Origin: Hyaloperonospora brassicae
Taxonomy: Eukaryota > Oomycota > Peronosporomycetes > Peronosporales > Peronosporaceae
DNA: 64,000 nucleotides
Direction: 5' to 3'
Assembly (NCBI GenBank): GCA_947650285.1
Contig: CANTFL010001352.1
Coordinates: 124,001-188,000 of the forward strand
This document shows, in pieces, positions 43,263 to 54,475 of the stretch (positions are counted from its first letter, which is position 1; each line of letters begins with the position of its first letter). The notes under the pieces were generated by a model. That model did no database searches. It saw nothing but the letters and a program-made list of their open reading frames with translations, and was not told where the DNA came from. The translations under genes were made by a program, and so were the position numbers.

Positions 43263-46200
43263 TCAAAAAAATTGGAGGACGAGGGTCCAAAGCTGTTGCA
43301 AAGCTGCAACAGCGAGTCGGACCACCAAAAAATGTTCGGGGTCAGTAGGGGCGGAGCTCCTTACTGATCCATCAAAATCAAGAAAATTTGCAAACCTCTT
43401 GATGAAGGTTGCTCCCGTCTCACAGTATCTGCGTCTCTCTACACCTGGTGCTGAGATGTCACTCATCACCTTGACGTTAAAAGTGACAATAGATTTGTCA
43501 CTTTGTGCTCTAGTTGATTGTGGGGCGTCGAGCAAATTTATTCGTCGCCTGTCACTAGAGTCTAAAATTTTCAACTTCGTGGAACATTAGATCTCTCTTA
43601 AGAGATTGATGGTGCGCTAAACGACAGGCGCATGGATCACAGTAAAGAAACGTGTAGTCGGAACCCACCACACGTTAGAGGGTGAACAGTAGGATGAAGA
43701 AATCATTGCATTGGATCTAGATGACAAATTCTATGTCGTCCTGGGATTACCTTGGCTCACTAGGTACGAGCCAAGATTGAGATGACAGTATTGATCCGTG
43801 AAGATGATTACCGCTTGTTCATCAGTTGGCCATCTGATGAACGTCATGGCGGGTGGGAGCATCTAAAATCATGTGGATATACCGCGAATGAGCGCGATTG
43901 CTCCCCTTGAGGTACGGTCGTCAGCACAACTGCACAAGACATCAGTGTAGATGATCACTACACTGTAAAGCAAATTCCCCAGAATCATGTAAATGAGACT
44001 TTTTAGGAAGCATTTAAGACATTATATGTCTTGATTGATGACGGATCAAATGTTGGCGCTTACACGCTTGATCAGATGTGCCTCCAACTTCGGAGATTAC
44101 TCGATTTTCAACGCTAGAACCAAAACGGTTCTTGCGTGATCTGCGTAGTGTCAAAGTCAAGCAGATCTGCATACTCGTTGCGGAGGGCAAGTACTTAACC
44201 GATATTCGATCGGCAACGGTGTTTACTGAGACCGAGAGGGTTTTCAGCAGTTCATCGATGGACGAAAGTGTCCTCGATGAATAGACTCGGATTGAGCGAT
44301 ACACGTCTCAATCCTGGGAGTCACTTCAGGCAAATCCTTTGTATATATATTTGATCGAATGTAACAACATATTCCCTGAATCAGTTCCTTGCGAGTTACT
44401 TCAGTATAAATGCACTCGACATGAGATCGTTCAACAAACCGGGCTCAAGGAACTGTGTCATGAAGCAGTGGCCACTGTCTCCTGAACAGGTAATAGCGAT
44501 CAAAACGTTTTTTTGCCGATCGCTATGCAGCGGGTCATGTGAGGAAATCAACTTTCCCTCACACCTTCACGTGCTTCTGTGTGCTAAAGGTCGCAGGATG
44601 AAGGCGGACAGTGCACGCATTCAACAATTTGAATGCTGCAACGGTACCGGCTCAGACGTCGATACCGAGGAAGGACGTAATCATAGATGGTATGTCAAAG
44701 AGTACCGTCTTCTCGTCAATGAATTGGATGGATTGTATCAATCAGATTTTCATGCATGAACGGGATATCCAGTACAAAGCAGTGAGCACCCCAAGATGCA
44801 TGCTTTGGAAGTAGCTAGTGATACGATAGGAGATTTGTCACGCCCCTGCAACATTTAACAGATGAATAACAAATCTGTTGATACCGGTGCGAGATTTTGC
44901 ACCTAGTTACTTCGACAATGTGTTTGTACATAGCTGGACTATGGACGTGAAGACGGACGTTGAAGCTCACACTACACACGTTAGTCAGATACTTCAACTT
45001 TTGCGCAAGCATAAGTTGTATGACAGCCTCAAAAAGTGCATATTCGCGGCTCGAGAGATGTCACTTATTAAGTGCATCGTGGGTAAACACGGCGTACGTT
45101 TTGTCCCGAAAATATCAAGGCGATCGCCGATTGGCCCCTGCCAGTCGATAATAAGAAACTTCTAAATTTCCTCGGTATAGCGGCATACCCTCACGTGTAC
45201 TCGCGCAACAACGCCGAGATGACTGTTTATCTTCTTGTTTACTTAAGAAAATGTGAAGTGATTATAAAACGTTGTCTCTCAGCCTTTTTTTGAAAGTATC
45301 GACATAAGCTAATTTTAATCTATCATTTTGGCGATTAAAGATCAAGATATGCCATTTCTTGTGGGTTTGTGACGCTAGAGAGTACTCAATCGGATGTGCG
45401 TTGATGCAGTACGACACAGACGGCGCGGAGCGCGTCGTATGCTATCAATTAATTCAGCCTTAAGCAGCTGAGCGCAATTACTCTGTGCATGACAAAGTAT
45501 TTCTTGCCATGATATATGTTTTGGATGCGGTACGCGTCTATCTCTTGGGAAATAGACAGTTCATCGTCTATACAGACCATGAGTCACTACGCACGGCCGT
45601 AAACAGTCCACAGCTCTCGCAACGAATGGCGAGGTGGCTGTCTTTCTTCGCGGAGTAAAACATCTCCGTCTTATATAAACCTGGTCGACTGAACATCGTC
45701 GCTTATGAGCTTTTGCGTCAGACTGATTTAGAGCCGACTACACGCGTCAACAGTGAGTCCTTGCCCACTGGTGCGTCACTATTAGTCAGTGTGCCGTCGT
45801 CGCCATTACTCGACGACGTGAGGAAGGCATACGCAGGAGACAAGAACCGCCTCCGTTTGACGGATCGCCTTGCGAATCCGTACCGGAAATCCTTGACCGA
45901 TTTGCCAGCTCTATACCGTTCCTCTGTGGATCTATATACGACTCGCAACGGACTGCTGTAGTATACAGAAGTTGTCGACGACACGAGGCGTGTCGTCGTA
46001 CCTGACCATAATGCTTTGCATTAACGAATTGGGTCCGAATGTCACGATGTGCCAAGCGGCGGGCATCGTGGTAGGAAAAAGACTTTCCTTACCGTTAGTC
46101 GTTGGCACTACTGGCCCCACCAGTATCAGTTTGTGCGCAAGTACATTCGATTCGCAAAGTCTGTCAGCGGGTGCAGCCAAGTCCTTCATCCCGCGCACCG

Positions 46201-47250
46201 TGGAAACCTCTGCCAGTCCTGACAGGGTGTTGGAATTCTGTTTCCATGGACTTTGTCTCCTGGGTTCCCGAAGACATTCACAAAATAATGGCAATCTTGC
46301 GTTTGTCGATCATTTCAGTAAGATGGTGCATCTTTCTGCGGTGCCAGAGTCAATCTCTGCACACGGATGTGCACGTGTCTTAATGACACAGTGTTTCGAC
46401 TCCACGGGTTTTCCGTGAACTCGTCTCCGACCGTGACCCTTAATTCAAGGCGGAGTTCTATAAATCTTTGATCTAACCTTAAAAAAACCGGCTGAAGATG
46501 TACACCTCTTATTACCCCAAAACGGGTTTTATAGATAACGTGCAAACATGTCTTCGAAGCGATCCTTCGAGAGTTCGTCCACACCTTTTTGAGTTACAGT
46601 GAGTTATTGTCGCTCGGGCGAATTAACCATCATCAATTCCGTGCATGCGACCACGACGCATACACCGTTCTTTGTGAATGTATAATGCCATTCACGTACT
46701 CTCACCCTTTTAGAGTGTGACTCTCGAAAACGAGGGGGGGATCGCTCGAGCAAAAACCGTTTTGGTTCTTACTCATCATGCATCACATCACACGTCAATA
46801 CATTTGACACCGATGTCGACAATGTCGCCATCAAGGAGGTACATCTTAGCAGTAGCGATGACGCTGCTGTTTTACCTGACATTGACGGAGATACTGGAAT
46901 ATTCAGCATCGTCAATGACCACCCTAGCGAGGGAGTCGAAACCCTCGCTGACGAGGAGAAAAACTACTAGCAGTGCGCACGAAGCGCACCGAAAGTCACA
47001 ATAGCGAGTAGGCAGAGAAGTTTCTGTTGACTTAAAAGGCGGCAGTCCGTATTGTTCAGTACTCCATCTCAAACGCGGTGGACCGCCAAAAGCGGAACGC
47101 AGACAAGAATGGAAGTGCAAATATTCTTTCGTTTAAAGTTCACGACCATTTGTTACTATCTACGGTTAATTTACTTAGACTTTGTAGTCACTATTGTCGG
47201 CAGTAGTAAACAACCGCCATTACGAATCGGTCCTCTTCGTGTATTGCACC
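43263..47250 (+). pseudogene. Copy 3 pol relic
   Basis: Recognisable in several frames: protease VDCGASSKFIRR (43527), reverse transcriptase SYFDNVFVHS (catalytic FDD is FDN) near 44910, RNase H TDHESLRTAV (45580) and ARWLSFFAE, integrase blocks near 46000-46500, ending in the IN C-terminus at about 47250 where a microsatellite replaces the following sequence. More than fifteen stops or frame changes. The DCG protease site is shared with RLG-A. Confidence 0.75.
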
Positions 47251-47260
47251 GATAAGGAGG

Positions 47261-47447
47261 TAGAGATAGAGAGATAGAGATAGACAGAGATATATAGAGA
47301 TAGAGAGATAGATATAGAGATAGAGAGAGACAGAGACAGAGATATAGAGAGAGAGATAGACAGAGATATAGAGATATAGAGAGATAGATATAGAGATAGA
47401 CAGAGATATAGAGATATAGAGAGATAGAGAGGGAGAGAGAGAGAGCG
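47261..47447. repeat. GAGATA/GACAGA microsatellite
   Basis: Nearly 190 bp of interrupted (GATA)n/(GAGA)n repeats replacing the sequence that in RLG-A follows VLHRKGNAY of the integrase C-terminus. The GATAAGGAGG at its start shows the integrase frame running directly into it. Confidence 0.9.
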
Positions 47448-47550
47448 GGGGGAGGGTCCCTGATCACCAGAATTCCCAACAGATTCTAGTGATAACGGAC
47501 CAAATTCTAATGTTGGTCCTTCATCAACACAGTCTCTTGACGAGCCGCCA

Positions 47551-49060
47551 CTAGCTCGTCGTGCAAGTGAAGAATCTCGCGTTCGCTCTCAAGCTGAGCG
47601 AACAAGAATTCCAATCGGTCCTTTCTCGATCATTACAGAGCCGTCGCATGGTCGTCAGCAGTTCGTGCCGACGACCGTACTCGTGCTCCACGTCCTCCCT
47701 CAACTCGGTCAGCACGCGGTCATAGTGGGCGCGAAACTCCTGCAATCTCGGCGGATGAGCTGGACCTTGTCTTTCCACTTCCACCAGAGCCGCTGGTGGA
47801 TTGTCACGGCGTTTGACGCTTCCACGTGGGGCGTATCTTAAGCCAACACGTCAAGAATGGGGAGCGGACAATTTACATTATCCGCTTGCGGGGGCATCCA
47901 TCTTCGTATGATGCGAAGAGCCTTGTCCCTAGCTGATGGCTCGTGTTGAGGGTCTCGCCACCGGTATGATGAGACTCATCCGATTGGTCCGAAGTTCCAT
48001 CGTTAAACACGCGCTTTTGGCGCCTGTATACGAATTGTAAGTTTGCAATCGCGTCTTCCATCTCAGCCGAGATGTGAACCCTTCCTCAGAGTGAACTTTA
48101 GGAAAAGACTTTCCTTTTAGCGCGCTGCGAGTTGTCTGCACAACTCGCACACGGATCACCTCATGTGATGCAAGGAATGCCTGTCTCACGTGACAAACGA
48201 TGTAACCAATACTGTGCACCGGTTTGCGTTCGCTTTTCAAACTTGACGCGAACCAAATAAGCTATATTGAGCCACGCTTCTCGTCCACAATTATTAACGT
48301 TTTACACGAACGCGTCAAACACCGCCAAAATCGAGGCTTCGTCACGCTTGTGGTTGTTGTTTTTCCATCGATGCTTAAGGAGAGCATTGATATGAAATTA
48401 TTATTCACCGCGAATTTTTTTCGCGATGTAAATTAAGTCATGGAGTTTGCTCGCATCGAAAGAAATGATTCGATGGTGCTGGTTTGTCTCATGAGACAAG
48501 TTATTATAGAGCTGATCGGGCAGGCGACTCGGCTTCAGCTCATTTCGCTTCGACGTGGTACCTTTAAGGGTACCACGATTCTTAAAGCGACGACGGCTCG
48601 CTCCATCGTCAACGCGCTCATGCAAGACGCAAGAGTTGACCGTGGTTATGGGTAGTTATACTCACCGTTGTACTCATCAACTCTGCCGAACAGACTGTGA
48701 TGCAAATTGCAAGCCCGTTCATTTGGCAGATGTCTTGATGAACAAGGCACCACAGGCAATGCCTCTGGAGCCTTTTCCGAGTCAGACACATCTGACTCGC
48801 CAAATTAGCTATCCTAACTCGGGATCATCTTGTGCTCGAGGTGCGATACCACGTGCGCATGCAGCAGCTTTTTCTGCAGGCAGGGAAAAACAGCAGACGA
48901 CGAGTTTTCTACCGCAGAGGTTGGCGCAGCAACAGGATGTGTGGTTTTTGTATTACCCCGCATATACATGCTAACTATGCGAGGCAAGGTCAGAATATAT
49001 ATATGAACATACAAGTGTTCCCCGTCCCGATAATGTCCAACAAGTGTCCACCACGTTTCG
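47551..49060 (-). pseudogene. Copy 3 antisense-ORF relic
   Basis: Minus-strand pieces match the RLG-A antisense protein in the same order: VDDGASRRRFKNRG, GTTSKRNELKPSRLPDQL, NLSHETNQHHRIISFDASKL (48401-48625), EDAIANLQFVYRRQKRVF (47873-48061) and the coiled coil ELREDVEHEYGRRHELL (47551-47784). The frame is broken by stops and indels, but peptide similarity persists where the sense strand is non-coding. The start region near 48970 (MYMRGNTKTTHPV) aligns with [14 protein letters not shown]. Confidence 0.65.
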
Positions 49061-49093
49061 ATCATCACCGTGTGACTACTTATTAAGGAGGGG

Positions 49094-49501
49094 TGTGACG
49101 GGTTAGCCCATTACATGAAAATTGTCAGTAAGGAGAAAATGGCAAGAAAAAATTATTGATTTAAATATTCTTTGACAATATCACTAACTACAGTGCTATT
49201 GTTGACCTGACTGAAGGTCTACTCTTTGTTTGGTATTGCAATAATATATTGACTAACTGATCGCTGCTAGACGCGCGTAATGGGTTGCGAGTGGACGTCA
49301 TCATACGATCGGTCATACTAATATACTTAAGTCAGAACAAACAGAGACAACAAGATTGATAGGACTTGATTATATTAAATAACAGTTTTACTTCAGCCAC
49401 GCCTAGAGCCTTGTCTTGGTTGCTCATCCTTTCCCTGTGTAGTGTTTACACCTAGATGAGCACTGACCTTCACGGTGGTCAGTGAAAAGTTAACCCCGTA
49501 C
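49094..49501 (+). repeat. Copy 3 3' LTR
   Basis: Starts TGTGACGGGTTAGCCCATTA after a purine tract TAAGGAGGGG and ends near CCCCGTAC. It is followed by CTGGTAGTCCGATACGTAGT, which looks like the PBS/leader region of these elements. That could mean that the LTR is shared with a further, otherwise deleted, element. Confidence 0.65.
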
Positions 49502-50719
49502 TGGTAGTCCGATACGTAGTCGTCAGTGCCCAGTTACAAATTGGCTCGTGTATTAAAAGAGATGTTTAGAGGAAAAGGCAGCTACAAGACGAGAGTAAAC
49601 AGTGTGGTAGAGAAATGTCCAATTATAGTTTCCTCCGAGTGAAGTCGGATTGGCGCGGGGAGCCTCCACACGTCTCTATTTCCACTTATTCCAGTTCTAG
49701 ATGGGTAATGAGCTGGCGGTGGCCCGTCGCGTGTTCTTTGTCAATGCTTCGGCGAATAGCATCGGCGTCGCATTCTGCGGTGGCTTGCCAGCTGTAGATG
49801 CCTTCATCGTATAGGCATGCTCTTCAGTAGCTATTTTTTCGTGTCATTATTTATGTCCTGCAGCTTACTACTTTTTGGCGACATCTTGGGTAAATGAACG
49901 ACCGATTATGAACAGTCAGGTGCAAGATTCATAGTTCTAAAAGTTGCTGCGAGTGCTTTTGGAATCAGTATAGAATTTGAAAGAAGGACTAGGCCTGAAT
50001 TGAAACTTGTTACGACTGTTGGGTCATCACTGTGTTGACTAAGCTCATACAGACTCATCATACTCTGCAAAGAAAATCTGGATCTCATCGGGTTGTCCAG
50101 GTCACCCGGAACCCACCTGTGGTTCCGTAGAGAGGGATGGTCAATGCTATCTTAAGAAAAGATACCACAAGTATCTGAAAGAGATGTCTCAGTGGCTAAG
50201 TCAAGGGCTTGGTAGGGACCCGAGATAATTTTCGACCAATTTCCAAATGTACTGAAGACTAATGTCGCTTATGAATCCTCACGTAGGTAATTTCAAATTA
50301 TCGAATATTCTACTTGATGATGTGCCTCAGGAGATCAGCAATTGGAATTGTTGCGTGAATGTCGGTCACAGCAGTCTGACCAAGCAGATTAGGGTGTAAG
50401 ACAGGGTGGTGAGAGAGGGAGACTCCAGGAAAGTTGCCGGACTCAACCTCGATAGCGTAGCTTCGCGTCAGAAATAGCCGACCTGGCTGAAGTCTCACAC
50501 TACACTGCAGCACGATAAACTTTCTTGATATTATAAAGCGCAACTGTGTCCGGATGACACACGTCCAAAATATTGTCACTTGAGATACAGAGTAGATGAC
50601 ATCTCTTTGTCAGCACAGTGTACTTAAAGGTAAGCCGCCTTGGCCAGATCAGTATGTCCGCGACATTCGGCTTCAGTAAAATTATGTTCCATAAGGGCCT
50701 TGCATAAAAGGTCAATTTG
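49502..50719. other. No supported feature
   Basis: 1.2 kb without a convincing gene. Apart from the PBS-like first bases after the LTR, short ORFs on either strand (for example 49906-50088 and 50310-50579 minus) have no recognisable motif. Confidence 0.55.
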
Positions 50720-51180
50720 TGTAACGGAGCACGCTCTTACCAGATAACTGGTAAGACCTTGTGTTAATCTAACACAAGGATGCGTACTCCTGACGTCACG
50801 TACATGTGGCGTGAGGAAGCGCGAGGAAATAAACAGAACCCGGTGGCTCTGTATAAGGGAAAAGAAGAGCTGATGATTAATATAATTGAAGTATTTTGAT
50901 AAACCACCTTTGTCTAACTATATTAAACTACAATCCTTTATGTGCGCATCTTGCTCGCCACCCATTACGCGAGTCTAGCAGCGATTGGTGGTTAATCTGG
51001 TAGATGTACCGTGTACATCAACCTTCAAGTGGAGCACCCAAGAATGCTACCCTCGGGGGTACCATTCCGCTGACATCACCTGTTCTTAAGTCATGTTGAA
51101 TAAATTTTATTTGATTCGATAACATTCAAAAAATTGATACAATTGTACCAAGTTTATTGATACGGGCTCACCCCGTTACA
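50720..51180 (-). mobile_element. Solo LTR, family D, inverted
   Basis: 461 bp related to the solo LTR at 4423-4886 but on the other strand: shared blocks include CTTACCAG...CTGGTAAG, CACAAGG, GTACATCAACC and AAAATTGATAC. Begins TGTAACGGAG and ends CCCCGTTACA. No target duplication (ATTTG against TGAAA). Confidence 0.75.
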
Positions 51181-52017
51181 TGAAATTGTTTAATCTCGTA
51201 TGGAACTCGTAATGGAGCTCTCGATGGAGCTTGCGATGGAAATTCTTTATTGTTTAGAAAGAAACAAGGGGTCGGAAAGAGAGTAAATATCAAAAGCAGC
51301 ACCACCAATGCATAAATGTCCCAAAAATAGTTATATACTCAGCTCAAGTATAAATACACACCAGATAGTGTCAAACCGCATTATACTCAACTGCAACATG
51401 AATTAAGAAACTGCTTGATTGCTAGGGAGAGCGAGACGGTAGTAAGTGAAACAGGCCATGGCAGCAAGTGCGGCAGCAAGTAAGTTGAAATACATATGAT
51501 TGACCCTTTCGTGCTCAATGCTAAAATTCCATATAGCTACCAGCTCGTACCGTGCCTCTTTTGAATCTTCATGTACGAAGCTGTAGAAGCCTCAAATTCC
51601 GTGTCCGACCTCTCTTCCCCTTTTGGACCAGCAAGGATCGTTCGGTGTCAACGATTGGGGTAACATCGTTGGTTAGGGCGGCACACCTAGGCTCGGCGGT
51701 CTACTGACCCAGAGCCTATTACGGGCTTCGATGCTGAAAAGCGCGGAGTTGTCAAGAACGTGTGGGGTCCTATGGGTATACCCACGCCCGACAAGGGGTG
51801 GTTTCCTGGGGTAGTGATGCAGTAGGCAATCTTCAAGATGATGACTGCCGGTTCAATCCCCTCAAGGTGCACAATAATTCCTGAGGGTGACATTCGTAGT
51901 ATGATTCCTACAGTACTTGAAAAACCTGTCACTACCTCTTATAACCATGGTTGGGATATACCGGATATAGTGGGTTATTCGCGTACCCGAATATACATCA
52001 CCAAACCAACCAATACC
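51181..52017. other. No firm feature; possible upstream part of a decayed gene
   Basis: Short frames only. ATACCCACGCCCGACAA occurs at about 51777 and again near 52014, suggesting an internal repeat shared with the Pro-rich remnant that follows. No splice pattern or start could be fixed. Confidence 0.4.
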
Positions 52018-52735
52018 CACGCCCGACAACCTCGCACTTGGTCCAACTGGAGCTGACATACCTGTGGTCACTGGCCTGCCCTATCCGTATATCCGAGGTA
52101 ATTAGGTCATCTACGGGTATAAGATAAGTACGATACGCATCCACCTATTGCCGCTATTGGCGGCCAGGGACCGTACCCTTCCCAGTATTCCGAACATCCA
52201 ACCGCAGCAAGAGCACGCTAGCCCGAGCAACTACGAGAACTACGATCCCATAAGTGATGATGATGCGAATAACACCGTCGACGAGCGGCAGATGCTTGCT
52301 TCGGCTACCTTTGGCGTCATTCCCGGTGCACCGGCCCCAATGCCTGGGGCTCGACGTGTCGGGGCGAACGCACGCTCCACGATTACTGCTACTTGTCAAA
52401 CAAGTCGTACTTCCACGCGTCGTACATCGAGCCGGAGCCACCACCACCAGCAGATTCCATGGATCAAGCGCCGCATTTGCAACAAAATCGCGCGAAGGTC
52501 AAAAGGGATCTACCCAATGTCTCATTCGGCGCGCCCGCAGCTCCACAAGACCCAGTTGCGTTCCAGTAGCCACTGCCGCCACTAGAGCGTTACCAGCCGC
52601 AGATAACGGCACCGCAACAGGAGCAGCAGTTGATGATGTACGCAAACCCGTTTGGAATGGGCCCACCGCTTCCACTCGCGCGTGTTCCCGAAGGCATCTC
52701 GCCACCCACCTCAATCAATCCTTCAACAGTATGAT
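52018..52735 (+). pseudogene. Decayed Pro/Gln-rich protein gene
   Basis: The plus strand reads as protein in successive frames with low-complexity but gene-like composition: PTPDNLALGPTGADIPVVTG and GLPYPYIRGN (stop near 52105), then IPNIQPQQEHASPSNYENYD, DDDANNTVDERQMLASATFG, then after a frame change near 52380 YLSNKSYFHASYIEPEPPPP, PHLQQNRAKVKRDL, a stop, and ERYQPQITAPQQEQQLMMYA, NPFGMGPPLPLARVPEGISP ending at a TGA near 52733. Two internal stops and one or two frame changes suggest a pseudogene; introns are another possibility for one of them. Family unknown. The repeated PTPD segment may indicate a repeat protein. Confidence 0.4.
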
Positions 52736-53978
52736 GCCAACCTTATTCAAGGCTGCAAAACAAGACGATTTAACAGAGACAAGATGGTAGCTGGTAGCTA
52801 TTTAGTAAGTAAACACCGGGTGTAAAAGGTCCAAAAATGTATATTTTTCTTTACTTGTTGCCTCCCTTCCTGAACTTCCTGACATTGTCTGAGTTACTTG
52901 CTGCCGCCTCGCCTATCCCTAGCAATCAAGCAGTTTCTCATTCCATGTTGCAGTTAAGTATAATGTGGTTGACACTATTTAATGTGTTTTTTATACTTGA
53001 GTTGAGTATAGTACTGGTTTTGGGACTTTTGTACATTTGTGGTACTGACTTTGAGGTTTGCTCTCGGAAAAAAACCCTACAATTGTACTTAACGAGCGGT
53101 GCCCTATACCTTACGACGGAGCCAAATTATGACCGTCTCAGATGGCCTAAATATATGCACTGCCGCAAAGCACATGCGCACTTGCACAGCGACCACATCA
53201 CCTTGAGCAATGTCAACCGTGCATATACATTGATTGGCGTGAGTTCGTGCTCGTCATTCCGTATATTACGATTACGTGCAATAGCGCGACGCCTACCTAT
53301 GCATCACTGTAGCGCTAGAGTGCGCTATCATGTCCGTCGCTTGATAGACACAAGTTAATGTTGCAGTGGTGTTTATTTGATGCGAGCAACCATTTTCGAT
53401 GATGCGGTCGTGACTTCGTCAACACTTTTGTCAAGCTACACGTTCGGTAAGCGAGTTTTCTATAGCACGTTGGATCGCACAGATATACATCTTATGTACG
53501 GTCATTTGTATATGCTAGTAAGCAGTCGAGCAGCTCATCAAAAGCAGGTACGATGTCTATGCTGTTGTGTTTCGACGTCCAGTCTGCATAAAGAACCGAA
53601 CAAAAGTCTTTGGTACATATTGCAGAAACAAACGACGCATCGCAGCAAGATCAACTCCTTGATGAAAGATGCTAAGGGAATGACTCATGCACAAATGACA
53701 AAGTTACCTACATGAAGCCTCTGTTTATGTAGACAGACTGATTATCATGCCTGCAAATTACACCTTTGGGTGCTACTTGGCAGCATATCGTCGATCGATC
53801 AACTCCCCCCGGACCACGGATGCGTCAATCGGTTTACATACGCCATCGCGCAACCGCGATCTAGGTGCTGTGCATCGGTGAAGCAGTGTGATTGATTGAG
53901 CCAGGCGCATGGCAATGAAAGTTCAACAGGAAGGGCTACAGTCGTCAATTCCGACCTGTCTCATGGCTTGAAAGATGT
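52736..53978. other. No firm feature
   Basis: Two plus-strand ORFs (52837-53358 and 53377-53715) lack recognisable domains. The first has a hydrophobic, Leu-rich N-terminal half but then an arbitrary Arg/His-rich tail, as in AT-rich non-coding DNA. Confidence 0.45.
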
Positions 53979-54038
53979 GCTGCAGTAGACGCCACAACAG
54001 AGGTGAGATATAGACTCTGTGGTGGCGTCTACTGCAGC
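53979..54038. ncRNA. Long perfect-type hairpin, 24-bp stem
   Basis: GCTGCAGTAGACGCCACAAC plus AGAG (53979-54002) pairs with 54015-54038 with a single mismatch; the loop is 12 nt. The stem is long enough for a small-RNA precursor or a cruciform. It lies alone, about 440 bp upstream of the DUF1295 gene, with no transposon sequence beside it. It could also be a tiny foldback element. Transcription is not shown. Confidence 0.4.
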
Positions 54039-54475
54039 GACAATGCGAGCTCGAGCTCGTTATTACACCGTCGACCAGCACGGTACGGTTGATATATGTC
54101 AGGTGAGGTTAACGAGCATACTCGTTGATGAATGCTAGAACGGCTGTCGATCCAGAAACCGTGACGCATGGTACGCACCCGCAATGAATATGATGCACCT
54201 CCTGAGCACACATGCATGCGCAACTTACCGGGAAGGGAACGGACCGCGAGAAATTTGGAGCCAGCCAACCACAAGTCACGAGATCGAGTTTGTGACTACT
54301 ACTGATCTGTGCAAATCGTTGATGAATCAGTAGCTGCAGCAATTCAATCAGGTGACCAGATCTTACGCCAGTTCTTCATGCCGACTTGCGCACGCAGGAG
54401 GCGCACGAGGCGACGCATTTGGTAACATTCCTGCTCCCTCATCCATCGAGCTCAACTGCTCCCCTGAGCTCAGAC
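54039..54475. other. Upstream region of the DUF1295 gene
   Basis: No ORF of note. Presumably contains the promoter and 5' leader. CTCATCCA at 54438-54445 is one base off the initiator YTCAYTYY and 30-40 nt before the ATG, a plausible but unproven start site. Confidence 0.4.

Larger units (their letters stand above)
40027..49501 (+). mobile_element. Eroded Ty3/gypsy element related to RLG-A (copy 3), with nested insertions
   Basis: Same gag-pol-chromodomain plus antisense-ORF layout as RLG-A but with clearly lower identity. 5' LTR from 40027 (split by a 1.2-kb insertion and resuming to about 41694), PBS-like ACTGGTAGCAC, two partial gag segments, a pol relic (43200-47250), a microsatellite, an antisense-ORF relic (47551-49060 minus) and a 3' LTR (49094-49501). 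Frames are broken throughout. Useful as an outgroup showing which features of RLG-A are old. Confidence 0.8.

Noticed and set aside
47171..47479. Minus ORF rich in Leu, Tyr, Ile, Ser
   Set aside because: Translation of the GATA/GAGA microsatellite.
4423..51180. The two family D solo LTRs as ends of one large element
   Set aside because: They are in opposite orientation, 46 kb apart, lack target duplications and enclose host genes.
52837..53358. 173-codon ORF with hydrophobic N-terminal half
   Set aside because: Hydrophobicity comes from AT-rich sequence; the tail is arbitrary His/Arg-rich and no domain or relative is evident.
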